Assembly: GCF_014805625.2 (NCBI RefSeq)
Contig: NW_023998414.1
Location: 7,716,238-7,780,237, forward strand
Reading direction: 5' to 3'
DNA: 64,000 bases
Origin: Glossina fuscipes
Taxonomy: Eukaryota > Arthropoda > Insecta > Diptera > Glossinidae
Shown here: positions 1-13,440 of the stretch, in pieces
Layout of the letters: every line of letters begins with the position of its first letter
How positions within the stretch are numbered: the stretch's first letter is position 1
Translations under genes and position numbers: made by a program
The notes under the pieces: model-generated
What the model was told of the DNA's origin: nothing
The model's input: the letters and a program-made list of their open reading frames with translations, nothing else
Database searches by the model: none

Positions 1-19
1 TTGAAAATTTCCCTTTTAG

Positions 20-3000
20 AGCCATTCAAAGCAACATGGACGAAGTACTATTGTACGTATCGGAAACAAAAGAAGGAATTTACTATGCTTCAATTCAATC
101 AAATGAACCATAGCTTCGCGAGGCCGGAGCAACGCGAAGAAGAGAAGCTCACATTGATGTCATGCCAAAGACGGGCATCAGAATTTGAAAAACGCTTTTG
201 CTTTGATTTAACATTTAAAGAGAAGCCCGGCATTGTTTACACATTTCAAGCGCTGAGTGAGGAAGATCGCAGAGCGTGGATTAATGCCATGGACGGCGCC
301 GAACCGGTATGCGTTTCTCATTTTATCTGTTAAATAATTTTGTTGATTAAAAATGCGCTATAGACTTATTTAGCTCCCGGTAAAATTAAGGCCGGTGAGG
401 AATATCAGTTGGATGAGGCTGGCTTCGCATTTGTTCGTAAATGCATAGAGATGCTCGAGAGTCGTGGTCTAGAAGATGAGGGTATTTATCGTAAGAGTGG
501 TGTTGGTACCAAAATTAATAAGCTATTGACTTTGGGTATGGACCGAAAAAAAGCAGAAAATGTATTTACCGATGAGCAATACCGAGATCTAATGGAAAGC
601 AATACCATAGCTAGTGCTCTAAAAACATATTTACGTAATTTGAATGAACCCCTTATGACATATCGCTATCATAGCGGTTTTATAGAAGCAGCAAGTACGT
701 ATAATATCCTCAACGTTTCATATTTATTTTATTTATATTGTTCGCATAATTGAATGAATTTTTTTTTTTTTTTTTTTTTGCGCTTGCAGAACAAGAGAAT
801 TTAAATCAACGCGTTAACGAGGTACATAAATTGGTTTATAAATTACCAGAGGTGAATTTCGAAATGTTGGATCTAGTAATTAGGCATTTAACCGAGTACG
901 TAACAAATGCTATAAATATATCTTAAAGCATTGATCGATTATCTTATCTTGTTTATTCTCAAAACTATGTTTGCAGGGTATCGCGCAAATTTGAGAAAAA
1001 CAAAATGTCCGTTTTTAATCTAGGCGTAGTTTTTGGTCCAACGTTATTGCGTCCACAAGAAGAAACTGTGGCTGCCATATTGGATATTAAGTTCAATAAT
1101 ATTGTTATAAATATTTTAATCGAAAATTATGAACGCATTTTTAAAAATGATCCCAGTACATGGGTGGGAGCTCCTGATTGTCAGTCTAACGCCTCTAGTC
1201 CACCAGTGCGTGTGCCAAGAGCTAGTCAAATTGGTAAAACCCTTATTGTAGGGATTAATTGTGGCGGTGGTTCGGTGGGTCGCAATTCTATGTATTCCCC
1301 GCAACAGCAAGTGTATCGCGTGGTCACCAAATCAAATTTTCCGGATTCGCCGATGTCTTCAAGTCTACAAAATATTCCTAATGGTATGATCTATGCCCAC
1401 AGTAGTGGTGGTGGAAATTCTTTAGGTGGAGGTGCAGGGGGAATTGGTAGTAATACTACTAACGGTACAAATAGTGGTATATTGAATGCTCATACTAATG
1501 GTAGCGGCGGTGGCACTGGACCTAAAAGTCTTGGTTTAAATAGCAATATGGGCAGTGTTAAGAATTTACATTCCATGTCGCAGAGCGATATCAGTTTACG
1601 TCGTGGTAATGCAGGTGATTCTGTTTACGGCATGTTAAGCTCTAGTACAAACGGTGGATTGACTGCTCACCATGCCACGCCTGCTAATGCGACAAGTTTA
1701 CGTCATGAATATCTTATGGCCACCGCTACCCCTGCTGCTACATCGGTCGTTGCAAGCAGCGGCAGCCATATTTATTCAACAGGTGGTGGCAATAACGCCT
1801 CGAGCCATCGCATGAGCTTAAATAACGTGTCACCTCCAACGTTGGCCATCCGCAAGGAAGCTTTATTTGGAACTGGTGGCGGCCCTCAACAGCATCCACC
1901 TGTTCAATTGCAACGCAGCAATCACCTGCCATATCCCCAATCGAAACATTATTCCTCCGTAGCCGCGGCTTCCACTTCAAGTTCCAACGAAAGTGTTTGT
2001 GATTCATTTTCTTCAATAAATGGTGGTGGTGTTGGTGGTAGTGGTGTTGGTGGCGTAGGTGGTGGTGGTGGTGGTGGTGGTGGTGGCAGTGGCAGCGGTA
2101 CTGGACGTCTGCTATCAACACGCAGCTCTATTGATTACGTGCCACATTCTTCTCAAGCCAGTTCGCTTTCCACTCTTTTAGGATCCACCTGCGATGATAT
2201 AGTTGCAGCTACTGCAGCACCGTCCATGATTGTCGGCTGCACAGGTACTGCTTCATCAAGCGATTATACGCCTCAGAAAATGCATCGCAGCAAAGATGTC
2301 AACCAGATTAAACGAGATTTGGATGCGGGCACAGCGTAAGTCAATTCCCTTCTTTTTTTTTAAAAACAAAATATGGCATTGATATCAATCAATCAATTTT
2401 ACTCATTTAGGCGTGTTCGTACACTTTATGCTTGCTTGGGGGAAAGCGAAGGCGAATTGTCATTTGAGCCCAACCAGATTATTACGAACGGTAATTGTTA
2501 TATTTGCATATTGCTCTTTTGTAAACTTTTTTCATCTCAACGATAGGTTTTGTGATCCATTTCATGTCAATTAAGCTAATGCTTCTTTACTATTTTGAGG
2601 GCATTTTTCTCGAACTGTAGAAGGAACTGTGAATAAAGTAAAAAACATTTTTTGTTGAGCACTTTTTTGCAATTCACAAACTATATAATAAGAGCTAGAG
2701 GCAAGATCTGGCGAGCGAACACAATGTGGATGGAACAACAGTTCAAATTTCAGTTCATATAACTTTATTATGGCAATTATCGAATCCTTTCGACACGAAG
2801 TCCTCTAAAGAATAATTTTCTCTTGCTCAAATTTTTTTTGCAATACGCAGCCCTCCGACATACTTAGAATGTTAGATATTTATCATAACCTCACTTCTCG
2901 ATTAGCGAGAATAAGCACAATGACCTCGATTTCATCGACATCCATATGAGAGTATTTAAAGTCCGCAATTCGTCATCCTATTTTTTTTCGAACAAAACCC

Positions 3001-3048
3001 AATACTTCGTTCATTAATTAATTAAAGAAATTCGAATCAATTACTTTG

Positions 3049-3081
<33 letters not shown>

Positions 3082-3616
3082 TAGCTTCACTAATACCGCT
3101 ACAAAGCGCGTTACGCAAAGCATTTAAAATGGCATCAATGTTTCGCAGGCGTCGTTTCAAGTTTAACATTTTCTAAAAATAATGTGAATTTTTTATTAGA
3201 GATCACACATACCAGCCAGTCCCGAAACATATTAGCCGAGATGTTAGACTAGGAAATTACCGTTATTATTATTTAAATTCCAGTGGAGGGCCAAAATGAA
3301 TGAAGCTCGAAATTATTATTATTATTGAAATTTATGGTCAATCAATCTCTCAGCTTAACAAGCGTTGAAAGCGTAAAGTGAATTTAATTTCGATACGGTT
3401 TTTCATTGCGTTCTAAGTTAGTATGAAAGTTAATGAATGATAATTCAGTTAAAGCAACACGTATGCAAATAATTTGTGAAATATATATATATTTGTTATC
3501 TTTTTTATTATTCAGTGGGATTTTCACATGAACCTGGCTGGTTGCAAGGCACGCTAAGCGGAAAAAGCGGACTTATTCCCGAAAATTATGTGGAACACTT
3601 GAAACCCTATCATTAA
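20..3616 (+). CDS. Graf: Graf-type RhoGAP (PH-RhoGAP-SH3), 3' part of the gene
   Basis: This is a GTPase-activating protein for Rho-family GTPases of the GRAF/oligophrenin family (BAR-PH-RhoGAP-SH3). The 5' exons with the BAR domain lie left of the window. Coding exons by splice sites and phase are 20-306, 364-694, 790-895, 977-2335, 2411-2490 and 3516-3616, and all joins stay in frame. Exon 1 holds the second half of the PH domain ([32 protein letters not shown]). Exons 2-4 hold the RhoGAP domain: EGIYRKSGV carries the arginine finger, and SALKTYLR and [17 protein letters not shown] are family hallmarks. Exon 4 continues into a Ser/Gly/Asn-rich linker of about 390 residues with a poly-Gly run. 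Exons 5-6 make the SH3 domain ([33 protein letters not shown]) ending in a TAA stop at 3614. The family acts in endocytosis and actin control at membranes. Family assignment is strong; the ends of the linker domains are less certain. Confidence 0.93.
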
Positions 3617-3641
3617 CAAGAAAGTGAACGAACAAAAGCAG

Positions 3642-3923
3642 AATAAACGCTGCCGTTTCGGTCTAAAGGAGCCTAAAGGCATACACCGATGCATTTTCAA
3701 CTGTTTCCATAATGTATGGCTTTTTTCTTACAAGATCAATTAATTCCAATAGATTTATAGAAAAAGAAACATTTGTGATGTTTTGTTAGAAAAAAAACTA
3801 AATTAAATTTGAAAATTTTGCATAAAATTAAAGCACAAAAAAATTCCATAGGAAATACGTATTTATACATTTATCTATTGAAATACACAAAAGGTGTTGA
3901 AGGATAGCAAATTTTTAATAAAT
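3642..3923 (+). terminator. Candidate poly(A) signals of the Graf gene
   Basis: AATAAA hexamers occur at 3642-3647 (26 bp after the stop codon) and 3918-3923, followed by T-rich sequence and an assembly gap. Further AATAAA copies follow near 4400. Which one is used cannot be told from sequence. Confidence 0.35.
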
Positions 3924-4105
3924 TTAATGTAATAATTTTTTTTTTTTATTTTTTTTATTTTTTTTTTTTTTTTTGATAAATCGCCCTTCGTGTAGACCGG
4001 AAAAATATTTCCATTGCGTTAACAACAACAACAACAACAATAATAATAATAATAATAATAATAACAAAACAAAAGAAAAAAAAAACAAAATTAATAAAAA
4101 AAAAA

Positions 4106-4205
4106 NNNNNNNNNNNNNNNNNNNNNNNNNNNNNNNNNNNNNNNNNNNNNNNNNNNNNNNNNNNNNNNNNNNNNNNNNNNNNNNNNNNNNNNNNNNNNNN
4201 NNNNN
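4106..4205. other. Assembly gap (100 N)
   Basis: One hundred N in a row, a length usually used for a gap of unknown size. The flanks are (AAC/AAT)n and A-rich low-complexity sequence, which probably stopped the assembly. Confidence 0.97.
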
Positions 4206-4924
4206 AAAAAAAAAAAAAACTATTAATATAGGCAAGAGACAAAACCAGAAAAGACATTTAACGAAGGTAAAGAAGGTAGAAAAAGTGTTGCATGCTAATA
4301 ATAATTTGTATTTTCTATCCTAGATGAGTGTAAATTTAACCATTTAAATGAAATTCCCCATTCCATACTATTGTATATGTATATGTATTGTATATATTCC
4401 CCTAATAAATAATAATATATAAATATATATGTATATGTAGTTAATTATAAACTAAATGTACGTTTGTTAGTATGAATATGTACACAGGCATAAAATAATT
4501 CCATTAACCTTAAATAACTATTTAAATTTAATTAATTTATTGTTGTTTATTGATATGTGCTTAAAATTTATATTTTTTCTATAGCAACACTGAAAATGAG
4601 AAAAAAACAATTAAACAAACAAAACAAAACAAAACAAAACAAAAGAAAATATAAAAAAAGAAATGCAATTAAATTATAACAAATCCTATTTGTGCTACAA
4701 AGTTTATTTGTGTCTAAATAAAGTCCTTGAATGCATGTAAACGAGAGAGACAGCGAGTAAATTATACGACAATTTTGTATTTGTAAGCTGCAGTTAACAA
4801 AATGTCTCTTGAGACTTGTTGACGAACTGCCGATCGTAACCGATCATTAAGGGCGCGCACCGATAGTAGTATATGATATATGGTAATTATGCATATAGTC
4901 GCGAATTTGTACATATTTATTTAT

Positions 4925-4927
4925 ATA

Positions 4928-4962
<35 letters not shown>
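4925..4962. repeat. (TA)n microsatellite
   Basis: Alternating TA with a few GT interruptions, directly upstream of a copy of dispersed repeat family A. Confidence 0.85.
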
Positions 4963-4964
<2 letters not shown>

Positions 4965-4970
<6 letters not shown>

Positions 4971-5420
4971 CCTACACCACCATATCACTTCTGGTACAAG
5001 GTATATTAAGTTTGTGTGGACGTATATAAAACACAGAAAGGCTTAAGATAGACCCATCTTATATCATATCGCTCGTATCAGAATCATTTGAAATCTGAAA
5101 GTTTATCTGTCCATCTGATGACTGACCATGTAGTCTTGTGTTTAACCAGCAGATTGCAGTTTTTGAGATATTTCGATGAAATTTGGGATCATTGACGTGC
5201 TCTCACTCATGGATGAGGAGGAGGATTAATCAAGATGGTCCTATTTGGAATAATTTTTCAGTCGCTTTTCATCTGTACGCGTTATTTTGAAAAGTCGTTT
5301 CATAGATAAGAAGATTGCAATTTTCAAAATTATTCGACAAAGCTCATTCCGACATTCTAATGAATGTCGTATGAAAAATTTAGCTCGCCTGACGCAATTT
5401 TTTAAATCCATTCGATCTCA
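4965..5420 (+). repeat. Dispersed repeat family A, copy 1
   Basis: This copy shares an ordered set of blocks with other places in the window. The blocks are an upstream 'acgtatrtaa...agatagaccc' stretch, 'cagaatcatttg', a 'ttgagatatttcgatgaaattt' type stretch followed by 'attgacgtg', and 'gcaattttcaaaattattcgaca'. Related copies are near 22.4, 37.9 and 44.6 kb (+), and near 11.7, 35.3 and 42.6 kb in reverse. No coding capacity is seen. Ends are not defined, so coordinates are approximate. Confidence 0.55.
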
Positions 5421-6346
5421 AATAACCATGCCTATGAGAGATGATTTTTCCTATGGTAAATATTTCATATTCAATTTCAATTTGGACCGCGTAGGCATGG
5501 TTTTTTTTTTTTTTTTTTTTTGGATATCACCGCATGTAAGGATTCTTATGCAATTTAAATCTTTATTTATCAGAAGGTCCTAATTGTCAGTCTTCTATGA
5601 TGGAAATTTGTTCATGCTTGTAATTTGATATAACCTTTAAGTGGGTCCTTATTTGAAACACATGGAAGCCACTCCACTCCGTATAAGGTTTCTCATGAAC
5701 AGTGAAAATTTCAGAAAAAGATTTCACTTTGAATATTATATGACGAAATTTAATCCTTAGCAGCAATTTGACAAGGTAATTAACCGTAGGGAATCTGGAT
5801 CTGGTTATAATGAAAAGAAAGCCCTTATATAGAGAGAAAATTCAATTTCAGCTTTTTTACGGCGGAAATTGAATAATTATAAGATATTTTGGAAGTAAAT
5901 TAAGCTTTCTAAGGCTGAATTATGGCATATGATGTTTCGGACGTCAATCTTCCAATATGCGGACTTTCATCAAACCTATACCTTTGCATGAAAACAATGT
6001 GTCATTTTTGGTGTATTATTACGGTTGAATAACTGCATGAGGCAATGTGGTGTAGAATATTGAATGATCGGCCATGCCTGAGTGTAATGTTTTTACTTGC
6101 TTCTAATTGCTTGAGTTTACGATTTGGTTTTTTTTTTTTTTTTTTTTTTTTGTAATTCTTTTCGAAAGACTTTTGTCAGCTTATACGACGCAAAGTTAGT
6201 TGAATGACATTATGAAAACAGAACGCTACAACATTTGGACCATCTACGCCTATTTTTGGGTCTTGTCCTATGTAATGATTAAATTTTTACTACATTAGAT
6301 TCCCTTTTGGACCCGCTTCCCCAGAACTACGCACATGAAAAACATG

Positions 6347-6397
<51 letters not shown>

Positions 6398-6954
6398 TAG
6401 ACAATGTGGTGTAGGGTATGTAATATATTCTTACTTGATTTTTTTTGTACACTATTGCAATTTCCAGCGCTACGCTAACAATTAAAAAAAAGGATTGTTT
6501 TGTTTTTTTTTTGTACACTTTTCAGGAATTTTTCTTTTTTTTCCGCTTTGTGGATGCTTGTTGGACTTTTCACAAGAATTTTTTTCATGAAAAATTTGAT
6601 CGTTCTCGCAAGCGCTACGACAAGAATACTTGTGCCACTTATGCCATATGATTCGCAATTAAGAAGTTGCAACTTAAAGACTTGCCTTTTAATTTCTACT
6701 TATTCTAATACCAATAAACTAACGGATGCCTTTGGAATGTGTTGTATGCCCATTTAAAAGTATTTCCAAAAAAAAATGTTAGTATACGTTCATCAAGATA
6801 ACCTTCAAGTGAATATCACGTTGACAGCGGTTCTGAAGTATCCATAGCTTCTACTAAAAAATTAAAAGTTTTGTTGTTTTTCGAGTTTTGTTATGGACTT
6901 GTCTGTAGAATGATACCTTTTCTTCTCATTTTCTCCAATATTTCGTAACATCTA

Positions 6955-7260
6955 AGGTGCAAGAGATGCGAAATTTCGGTCTGTTTGGTAGGTGTTCTTG
7001 GCAATCTTTCGCTCAAAAAAATAATTATATCAATTTCATGTTTGGTAGAAACATTGGAAATTTCCGTAAGCAGATTAATATCGAAAATGGGCCAAACTGG
7101 TTAAACACAGCAGCACACGTCCGTAGTAAAATACAATTCCATTCTTTTAAGCAGAAATTTTTCGATTTTTACTCATTACTCACAAATTGCGAAAGATACA
7201 AGACTGAAATTTTCCGCATATGCTTTATGGAAAACTCTACTATTTGTGGGCAAAACTAAG
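6955..7260 (+). repeat. Dispersed repeat family B, copy 1
   Basis: This stretch shares blocks with 36.9-37.2 kb and 60.8-61.0 kb: a 'ttggtagaaacattggaaattt' type stretch, 'aatgggccaaa..ggtt', 'ttactcattac', 'ctgaaattttcc' and 'gaaaactctactattt'. A short downstream block near 7450-7495 resembles the 3' end block seen at 6050 and 39300. Boundaries are approximate. Confidence 0.55.
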
Positions 7261-8754
7261 CTTGAATGTAGAGTAAAGCTTAATTTCTGATATTTTATAA
7301 AAGTAACGGAAAAAAGAATAAAATTTTTAAAAAGCAAAATAAATTCACTAAATTCAGAACGCGGCATATGATGTTTTTGGCGTCCTGCAATGTGAAGGCC
7401 GCCGCGAAAATTATGCCTTTGCATGAAAATTGTGTGTAATTTTTGATGTATTGTTCGATCTGCCTTGCCCGACTATAATCTCCTTACCTGTTTTACATTA
7501 AAATTTCGTCATATATTAATCCAACTATTAACCGTTTACTTAAAAAATAAAAAAAAAAATACATTTTTAATACTTGACGTTATATGATCACGCGTTATCG
7601 TCTATTTTCAATTTTGCGAGAAAAAATCCATACAACGTACATTTTTCCTTGTATTGATTGTAACTTTAGAATAGTGAGAAAAATAAATTGTATAAAAATT
7701 AATGAGTGAACTATACTCGGTCGTGAGCGAATCGTTTATACTCATCACCTAACTAACTAGAAAAAGGAAAAAGACATAAAGTTTCATATACTGGATGGAC
7801 GCAACTGATCTTTTGTAATTATTTTCAGACTAAAAGTTGAAATTTTTTATAGTGTATGATGTATGTACTTCATGAGTGACAAGCAAAAAACACGGAAAGC
7901 AAAGATGTTCATAGTTTTTGTTGCGTAGACATGTGTGGAGATTGCAAGCATGTCCTTCGAACGATTTCGGTCATTGTAAAGAAGAAGCAAACCAAGTGCA
8001 CATTCATGGCGCATTACCTGCGTCATGCAGCTGGCGACTGACGACTGGCGGAAAGACGACGAACAACAATTGGGCGAAAATTTAGCGCGAACATGGATTA
8101 ACGGTTCAAAATCTCGCGATACATTTACGTAATGCTAACTTGCTTGGAAAAAGGTTTATAAACAGAATGGTTGCGGAAGGCAAAGTTAATCAGTCGAATA
8201 GTGAGTCGAGTCAAGAGAGTTGGATTGTAATATGCCACTAAATAATTTGTAAACAGATCATCTAAGGGGATGGAGAAATAAAAACTATACTATTCTTAAA
8301 CTCACAGTTTGGCGGTATGGACTTAATTTCAAAAGAAATTAAATAAAACTGTATGGCTTGCGTTAAAATATATTCTATGAACGATAGTGCAGTGACTATA
8401 CAAATATGGGTAAAATTGACCAAGCCTACCCAATTTTATAGTGTATCAAAATCTAGTTTTTTTTTTTTTTTTTTTTTCAATATCTTTTGAAAAGCGCCGA
8501 AGCAGTCTTGAACAACCGCATAAAGCACATAAGTTGTTGATCTGTTCGTCTATCCATCGGTCCATCGGCCCAACTATAGTATCTATGCTGAACAATCTCC
8601 CGTTCGCAAAACTGAATATATCACCTATAAATTTGCATAAGCATTTGGAAATGCTCTAAATCGGTCAAAGTATACAAAGGTCACGTGCCATGAATGCTTT
8701 CTATGTTTTATGCTTGTTACTCATAAAGTACACGACTTACACGACATAAATTTT

Positions 8755-8910
8755 AACTTTTATTCCGAAAATAGAAAAAAATCAGCCGAGTCCACCTAAC
8801 ACTATAGAGTATTAAAATTGAGTTTTTGTAATTTTTTGTCACGCATTTTCCGGATAACTGCGATGGGCATGAAAGATTCGGTCATGACAAAATATAGTTT
8901 CCTTACTTGT
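8755..8910 (+). repeat. Dispersed repeat family B, 3' part
   Basis: About 130 bp here closely resembles 23495-23635. Shared blocks are 'aatagaaa.aatcagccg.g.ccac', a run ending '.ttttttgt/ag', and 'cg.tgggtat.aaagattc.gtc'. The two places therefore hold copies of one repeat. Confidence 0.6.
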
Positions 8911-9823
8911 TATTTATTTGTTTGATCCACACATCGTATTAATGATTTTCGTAATAAATAATAAAAAAAATAAAATTCTCATGTTTTTATTTATGCGCTT
9001 TTTTTCGAGATAAACGAACCACTTTTATATCTCTATATATAGGAGAAATATCTTGTTTAACTATTTCAGTTTTTTTTTCGTCTTATGACTTCTTATTCTA
9101 TTAAGAAGAAGGTAAACACATTATATAAAGCCTCTGACGGTTGCTTTTATACCTTAAATGTAACTTTTCATAATAAGTTGAAACCTAATTTTAATAAGCG
9201 GAAGCAAAGACAACAATTCATTTATTTCTGATAAGCAGTGACGGTCGTAAGCGGAGAGTTTTTAAAGTTAAAAGTCGGTTTCCCCGATTTGAAAGACTTG
9301 ACTTAACCTATGACCTGTGCGTTAATAAAGATTGAAATCGAACTATTAGTATAAAGTAGTCATGGATATGTGCTTTGATTAGATTTGATAAAAGTGGGAG
9401 TTTGCTGCTCATCAGACCCGCACATCCCTGGATCATAGATAAGGAATCCTAGATGCTAAGCTGCTCTTTATACTTAATTCTACAAGGTTACCTTCTTTCA
9501 TGGTTGGGGCATGATCGATTGACATATTTTTAATTGCCTATTTAGCAACATATGCGCATTAACGCAATATCTCGTCTCCGGATCTGCTTGTGTTGACATT
9601 TAGCTTAAATGATTATTAGTATTAGATAGCTATAGCTCTCTCTCTCTCTCTCTCTCTTACTTTCTTAATTTCCATTCTATCTGTCTGACAAACGATATAT
9701 ATATTGACGCAGTATCTCATCTGTTAAGTTTAAGTGATTATTATCGTTAAATAGGCAATGGTCTTAGGTTAATGCAGTTGATAATGTGCATGGATGTGAT
9801 GAGCAAAAATGATCTTTCGTTAG

Positions 9824-10960
9824 TTACTTTGAATTTGAAGCTAAACTAAGCAAATGTCTTCGCTTTCGTTTACCAACAACTATAGGTCCAGCACTGGACA
9901 CAGTGCCAAGTTGTAATAATAGAGGATTACTAACTAGGGCAGCCGCTATGCCTAACACTGCAGCACTAGCTAATGGAATGAGAAAACTTTTGGCTAAAAG
10001 TGCTTTATGCGATAATTCAGATCGATTCTTCGAAGCTATCGACTTTTGTGCAATTGGTAGAGTATATGAATATTGTCCCCCCGAACCGGGATATTGGCCA
10101 TCTGCGCCGTAAACATCAAATGGTATATTTTCTTCCATTTCATTACCAATCGAATATCTAGTTGCATGAACGCTATACTGCTTCGTGGAGGGTACGTAAT
10201 ATCCGTTGTAAGCGTCTGCATTGTACGATCGATAATTGGGAAGATTAGCGTTAGCATCATCTTTAGCAGCATTTCCAATTTTAGTTAAATGATCGGGATT
10301 ATTATTACTATAATATTCTAATATAAAATAAATTGAATTATTCTCTGTTCATTAATAATAATAATTTTTATTTTATCACATACGTGCATTGAGTTGATTA
10401 CGTTTCCTTTGTTTGTGCGGCGACATTTCTACCTTTATATTGCCAGAGGACCAATAATTGAAATTATCATCTCGAGTTCGAACGTGATTAGTTTGAGAGC
10501 TTGGTTCCTCGGTATCCGGGAATTTAATCGGCACGAAACCAGACGAATATTCATACATGTTATAGTTGGTAGTGAAATTTGTGGCATTTTCATCTCTAAA
10601 CATAATTTAAGAATAATCAAAATTTCATCATTCATTTCTCATGTCATCACTGATTTCTAAATTAAAAATTTCATTTAATTTTTTAAAATTAATTTTATTA
10701 CTCTATAATTAAAAATGCAGAATTAAAAAAAATTAAAAAGTGATGACGGTATCAAATCGACTTTTCAAAACACATTACACCAATTCGCCCAATATTGTAC
10801 TGCAGCTATTGTCATCTTAAAATATGAAAAATTATCGCTTATTATCGTGAAAATTTACTTTTCCGTAGAGCCTGCAGATGGGAAGAAATTCTAAAAATAA
10901 ATTTGCGCAGTCGAGACTTATCATCAAAAATTCATTTATCAAATCATGGTTTTGCGTGGA

Positions 10961-11013
<53 letters not shown>

Positions 11014-12235
11014 CTGTTTTCATCTAACAATACTGTTTCTATATTAGACCTTATACTTTTAAAAGAATATTTATGTGCGAGATAGTTAAAAAAAAAAAAA
11101 ATGATAAGGCTTCGTCACCAAAACTTGTCGCATTCACTTAATACGCTAACGTAATGTGTGCTTCTCTCGAAATGTGGCATGGGATTGAGATACTTGACTC
11201 AACGGTTTGCACATCGCCCGAGGAAATCCAAAGTTAGAAATCATATTCCTGGAGCTTCGGATTGCCTTTAGATGAGTCACGTGACACGGCAACACTCATT
11301 ACACGTATAAGAATCCTTGTATTTATTACAACAGGTCCTAATCTTTGATTTCTTGTCTAATTCTTTATTCATTCTTTCTTTTCTTTTCTTTCTCATTCTC
11401 GATCGATATAAAGTTTCTACGGCAGACGTAGTATCAACCAACTCACTAGTATTTGCATGTTCACGTTATCGATTTTTTGTCACTTACTTACTTACTACTT
11501 TGTTAACTTTTTCAAACGAAGACGTTTACGTGGTAATGGATCCTAGAAAAGGTCCTATCCAATTATTTTTCAATGGCATGGGATCTTCTATCAAAACATG
11601 TCGATTTGCCAAAATTTTGTTCAAATTTCTCGAAAATTTCCATCAGTTTGTTGAATCGAATATATATAATGGGATAGAAAGACAGACGGACAGATAAACT
11701 TAAATTGATTCAAAAAATTATTATTTGCTGAATCGATTGGTATAACAGATAAAAAACTTAAAACCCGTTCATCCTGTCACAATTAATGTGGAATATATGT
11801 TGCATAAAGGGCATCATTTCCGGAATTGTTTAATATATAATGCAATTGTAACGATTCGAAATCGAAAAAATCATTAAATTTATTAGAATTTTCGAAAGGC
11901 ATTCGGCACAAGCGAACAAGCGAACAAGCGACTTTTACGTGAATTTTGAAAAATGTATATCAATATGTATCTAACCTGTGATTCTCTGCTTTCAGGAGCG
12001 TGAAGTTCTTGTCAGTTATTGCATTTGATTTAAGAAAGTTATCCGAAGCATTGCGGAGGAGACTTTCTGTCAAATTCTCATTAATAGTTCGCACGGCAGT
12101 GTAGCGATCTACTTTTCGATTCGGAGACGATAGTACTCCACTCGTAATTGGCTGAGCCTTGGTAACGTATAAATAAACAGCAACAAATTTTAGAAATTGT
12201 AATCGAAGGTGATTCGAAATTTTACATATAATCAT
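9824..12235 (-). CDS. Secreted or membrane protein of unknown function, 321 aa, basic C-terminal tail
   Basis: Three coding exons read on the minus strand: 12235-11976, 10595-10384 and 10317-9824. Phases match (2, then 1), giving 322 codons including the stop. The start is the ATG at 12235. The first about 30 residues are hydrophobic (LQFLKFVAVYLYV then TKAQ), consistent with a signal peptide or anchor. The middle is Asn/Tyr/Ser-rich, and NLTES, NATNFT and NFT supply N-glycosylation sequons. Near the C-terminus a hydrophobic stretch (AKSFLIPLASAAVLGIAAAL) is followed by LLLQLGTVSSAGP and a tetrabasic-type KRKRR, then a short tail. That layout could be a processed secretory protein or a tail-anchored one. 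I do not recognise the family, and no catalytic motif is visible. The first intron (1,380 bp) contains a (TG)n run. Confidence 0.75.
10964..11011. repeat. (TG)n microsatellite
   Basis: An uninterrupted run of about 24 GT units inside the first intron of the minus-strand gene at 9824-12235. Confidence 0.95.
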
Positions 12236-13440
12236 TTTTAATGAAAATTAACTTTGTTCAACTAAACCAGTAAACATCCGTCCCGCTAGATATTATGTTT
12301 ACAATTCAATTTGTCATCAGCGTAAATGGGGATTTTTATAAACTCGCTTTTAATTCGTTTCAAAACTATTTCTTCATATCTTCTTCTTCGTCTTTTGTCT
12401 TCTTCTTATTGAATTCTTTCTGCTTGAGGGGCTTTCGTATATTATGTTACTACATGCACAATTTAAGCCTGAAATTGTTAGTTATATGTGTATAGGTGAA
12501 CATGAATTTTGCTTCATATGTTTGCTTTCGGTGAATTACGTGAATCCAAAATTGTAAGCCCATTAGTAACGCTACAGCAAGGAAAATGCTTACGCGTATA
12601 TAAACAAAACTTATACCCGCAAAACAAATAATTTATCATATGTGATTGGAAAATGTGAAAAAAAAAAAAAAAAAAAATTTCATATATATAATCATTACGT
12701 TACGTTAGTGACTTTATGCACCGCAAAGAATTGCTCGAGCTAATGTTTCCTTTTTATTATTGATTTAAAAAATAATAAAATATCTATTCTACTGTCTATC
12801 TATCTGACGTGCGCCAATGTATGCTTGTGACGCAAATTTTTAGATATTTTCATTAAATTTGCTCAAGAATGGGCGCCACTGAGAATGAACTCCAATCTTC
12901 CGTAAAGAGTTCCTCTTGAAAAAAATTACTTCGGTTTTGATACTACGCAGCAAAATTCGGCAAAATATAGCGTATTGTCTTAGTAAAGAAGGGTGCAATA
13001 TTTTGATGAAAAGAGAGACCATTTTTTAAACCTTTACCCATATAAATGTTCGAATAATAAAATAAAAGTGCAATCATTATAGCCAGTCAAGGCTGACCTT
13101 TTAGGAAAGATAAGCAATTTAAGAAGATAATCAAGAAGACAAGTTCAAAAAAGAGAAATTTATCAAATTTAAGAATATCATTAATATGTTTGTATATTGT
13201 TATACACATTATCGAGCAATGAGGGACATATTCGTTTTATTTAAATTCCCGGAAGGAAGGAAGCTCCGGAGATCTTCTTTATATCAGTGTGACTTATTCA
13301 ATGAATTTGTCTTGAATTCTCATAAATACTGAGAAAGAGAGAGCGAGTGAGAGATAGAGTATGATATAAGCTATTTTCGCTTATTAGGAATCATTCGCAA
13401 TTCTCTCCTTCAACAAGTCGGGCACTTAATATATAATTAA

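Larger units (their letters stand above)
3924..9823. other. Intergenic region, no gene recognised
   Basis: About 6 kb between the end of Graf and the next gene. It contains the gap, TA runs (around 4925 and 6350-6390), poly(T) runs (5502, 6127, 8457), pieces of dispersed families A and B, and a (CT)n run at about 9637-9657. Open frames here are short, and several are only poly(T) read as Phe. No coding gene can be supported. Confidence 0.6.

Noticed and set aside
1738..2121. Antisense His-rich frame inside Graf exon 4
   Set aside because: It is the reverse of the GGT-coded Gly run and the Ser-rich linker of a well-supported exon.
3924..4323. Open frames around the first gap on both strands
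   Set aside because: They consist of poly(A/T), (AAC/AAT)n and N translated as protein. No real coding signal.
10036..10278. Alternative minus-strand frame over the last exon of the 9824-12235 gene
   Set aside because: The frame chosen for the exon is open throughout, joins in phase to the upstream exon and has a biased composition. This one is its shadow.
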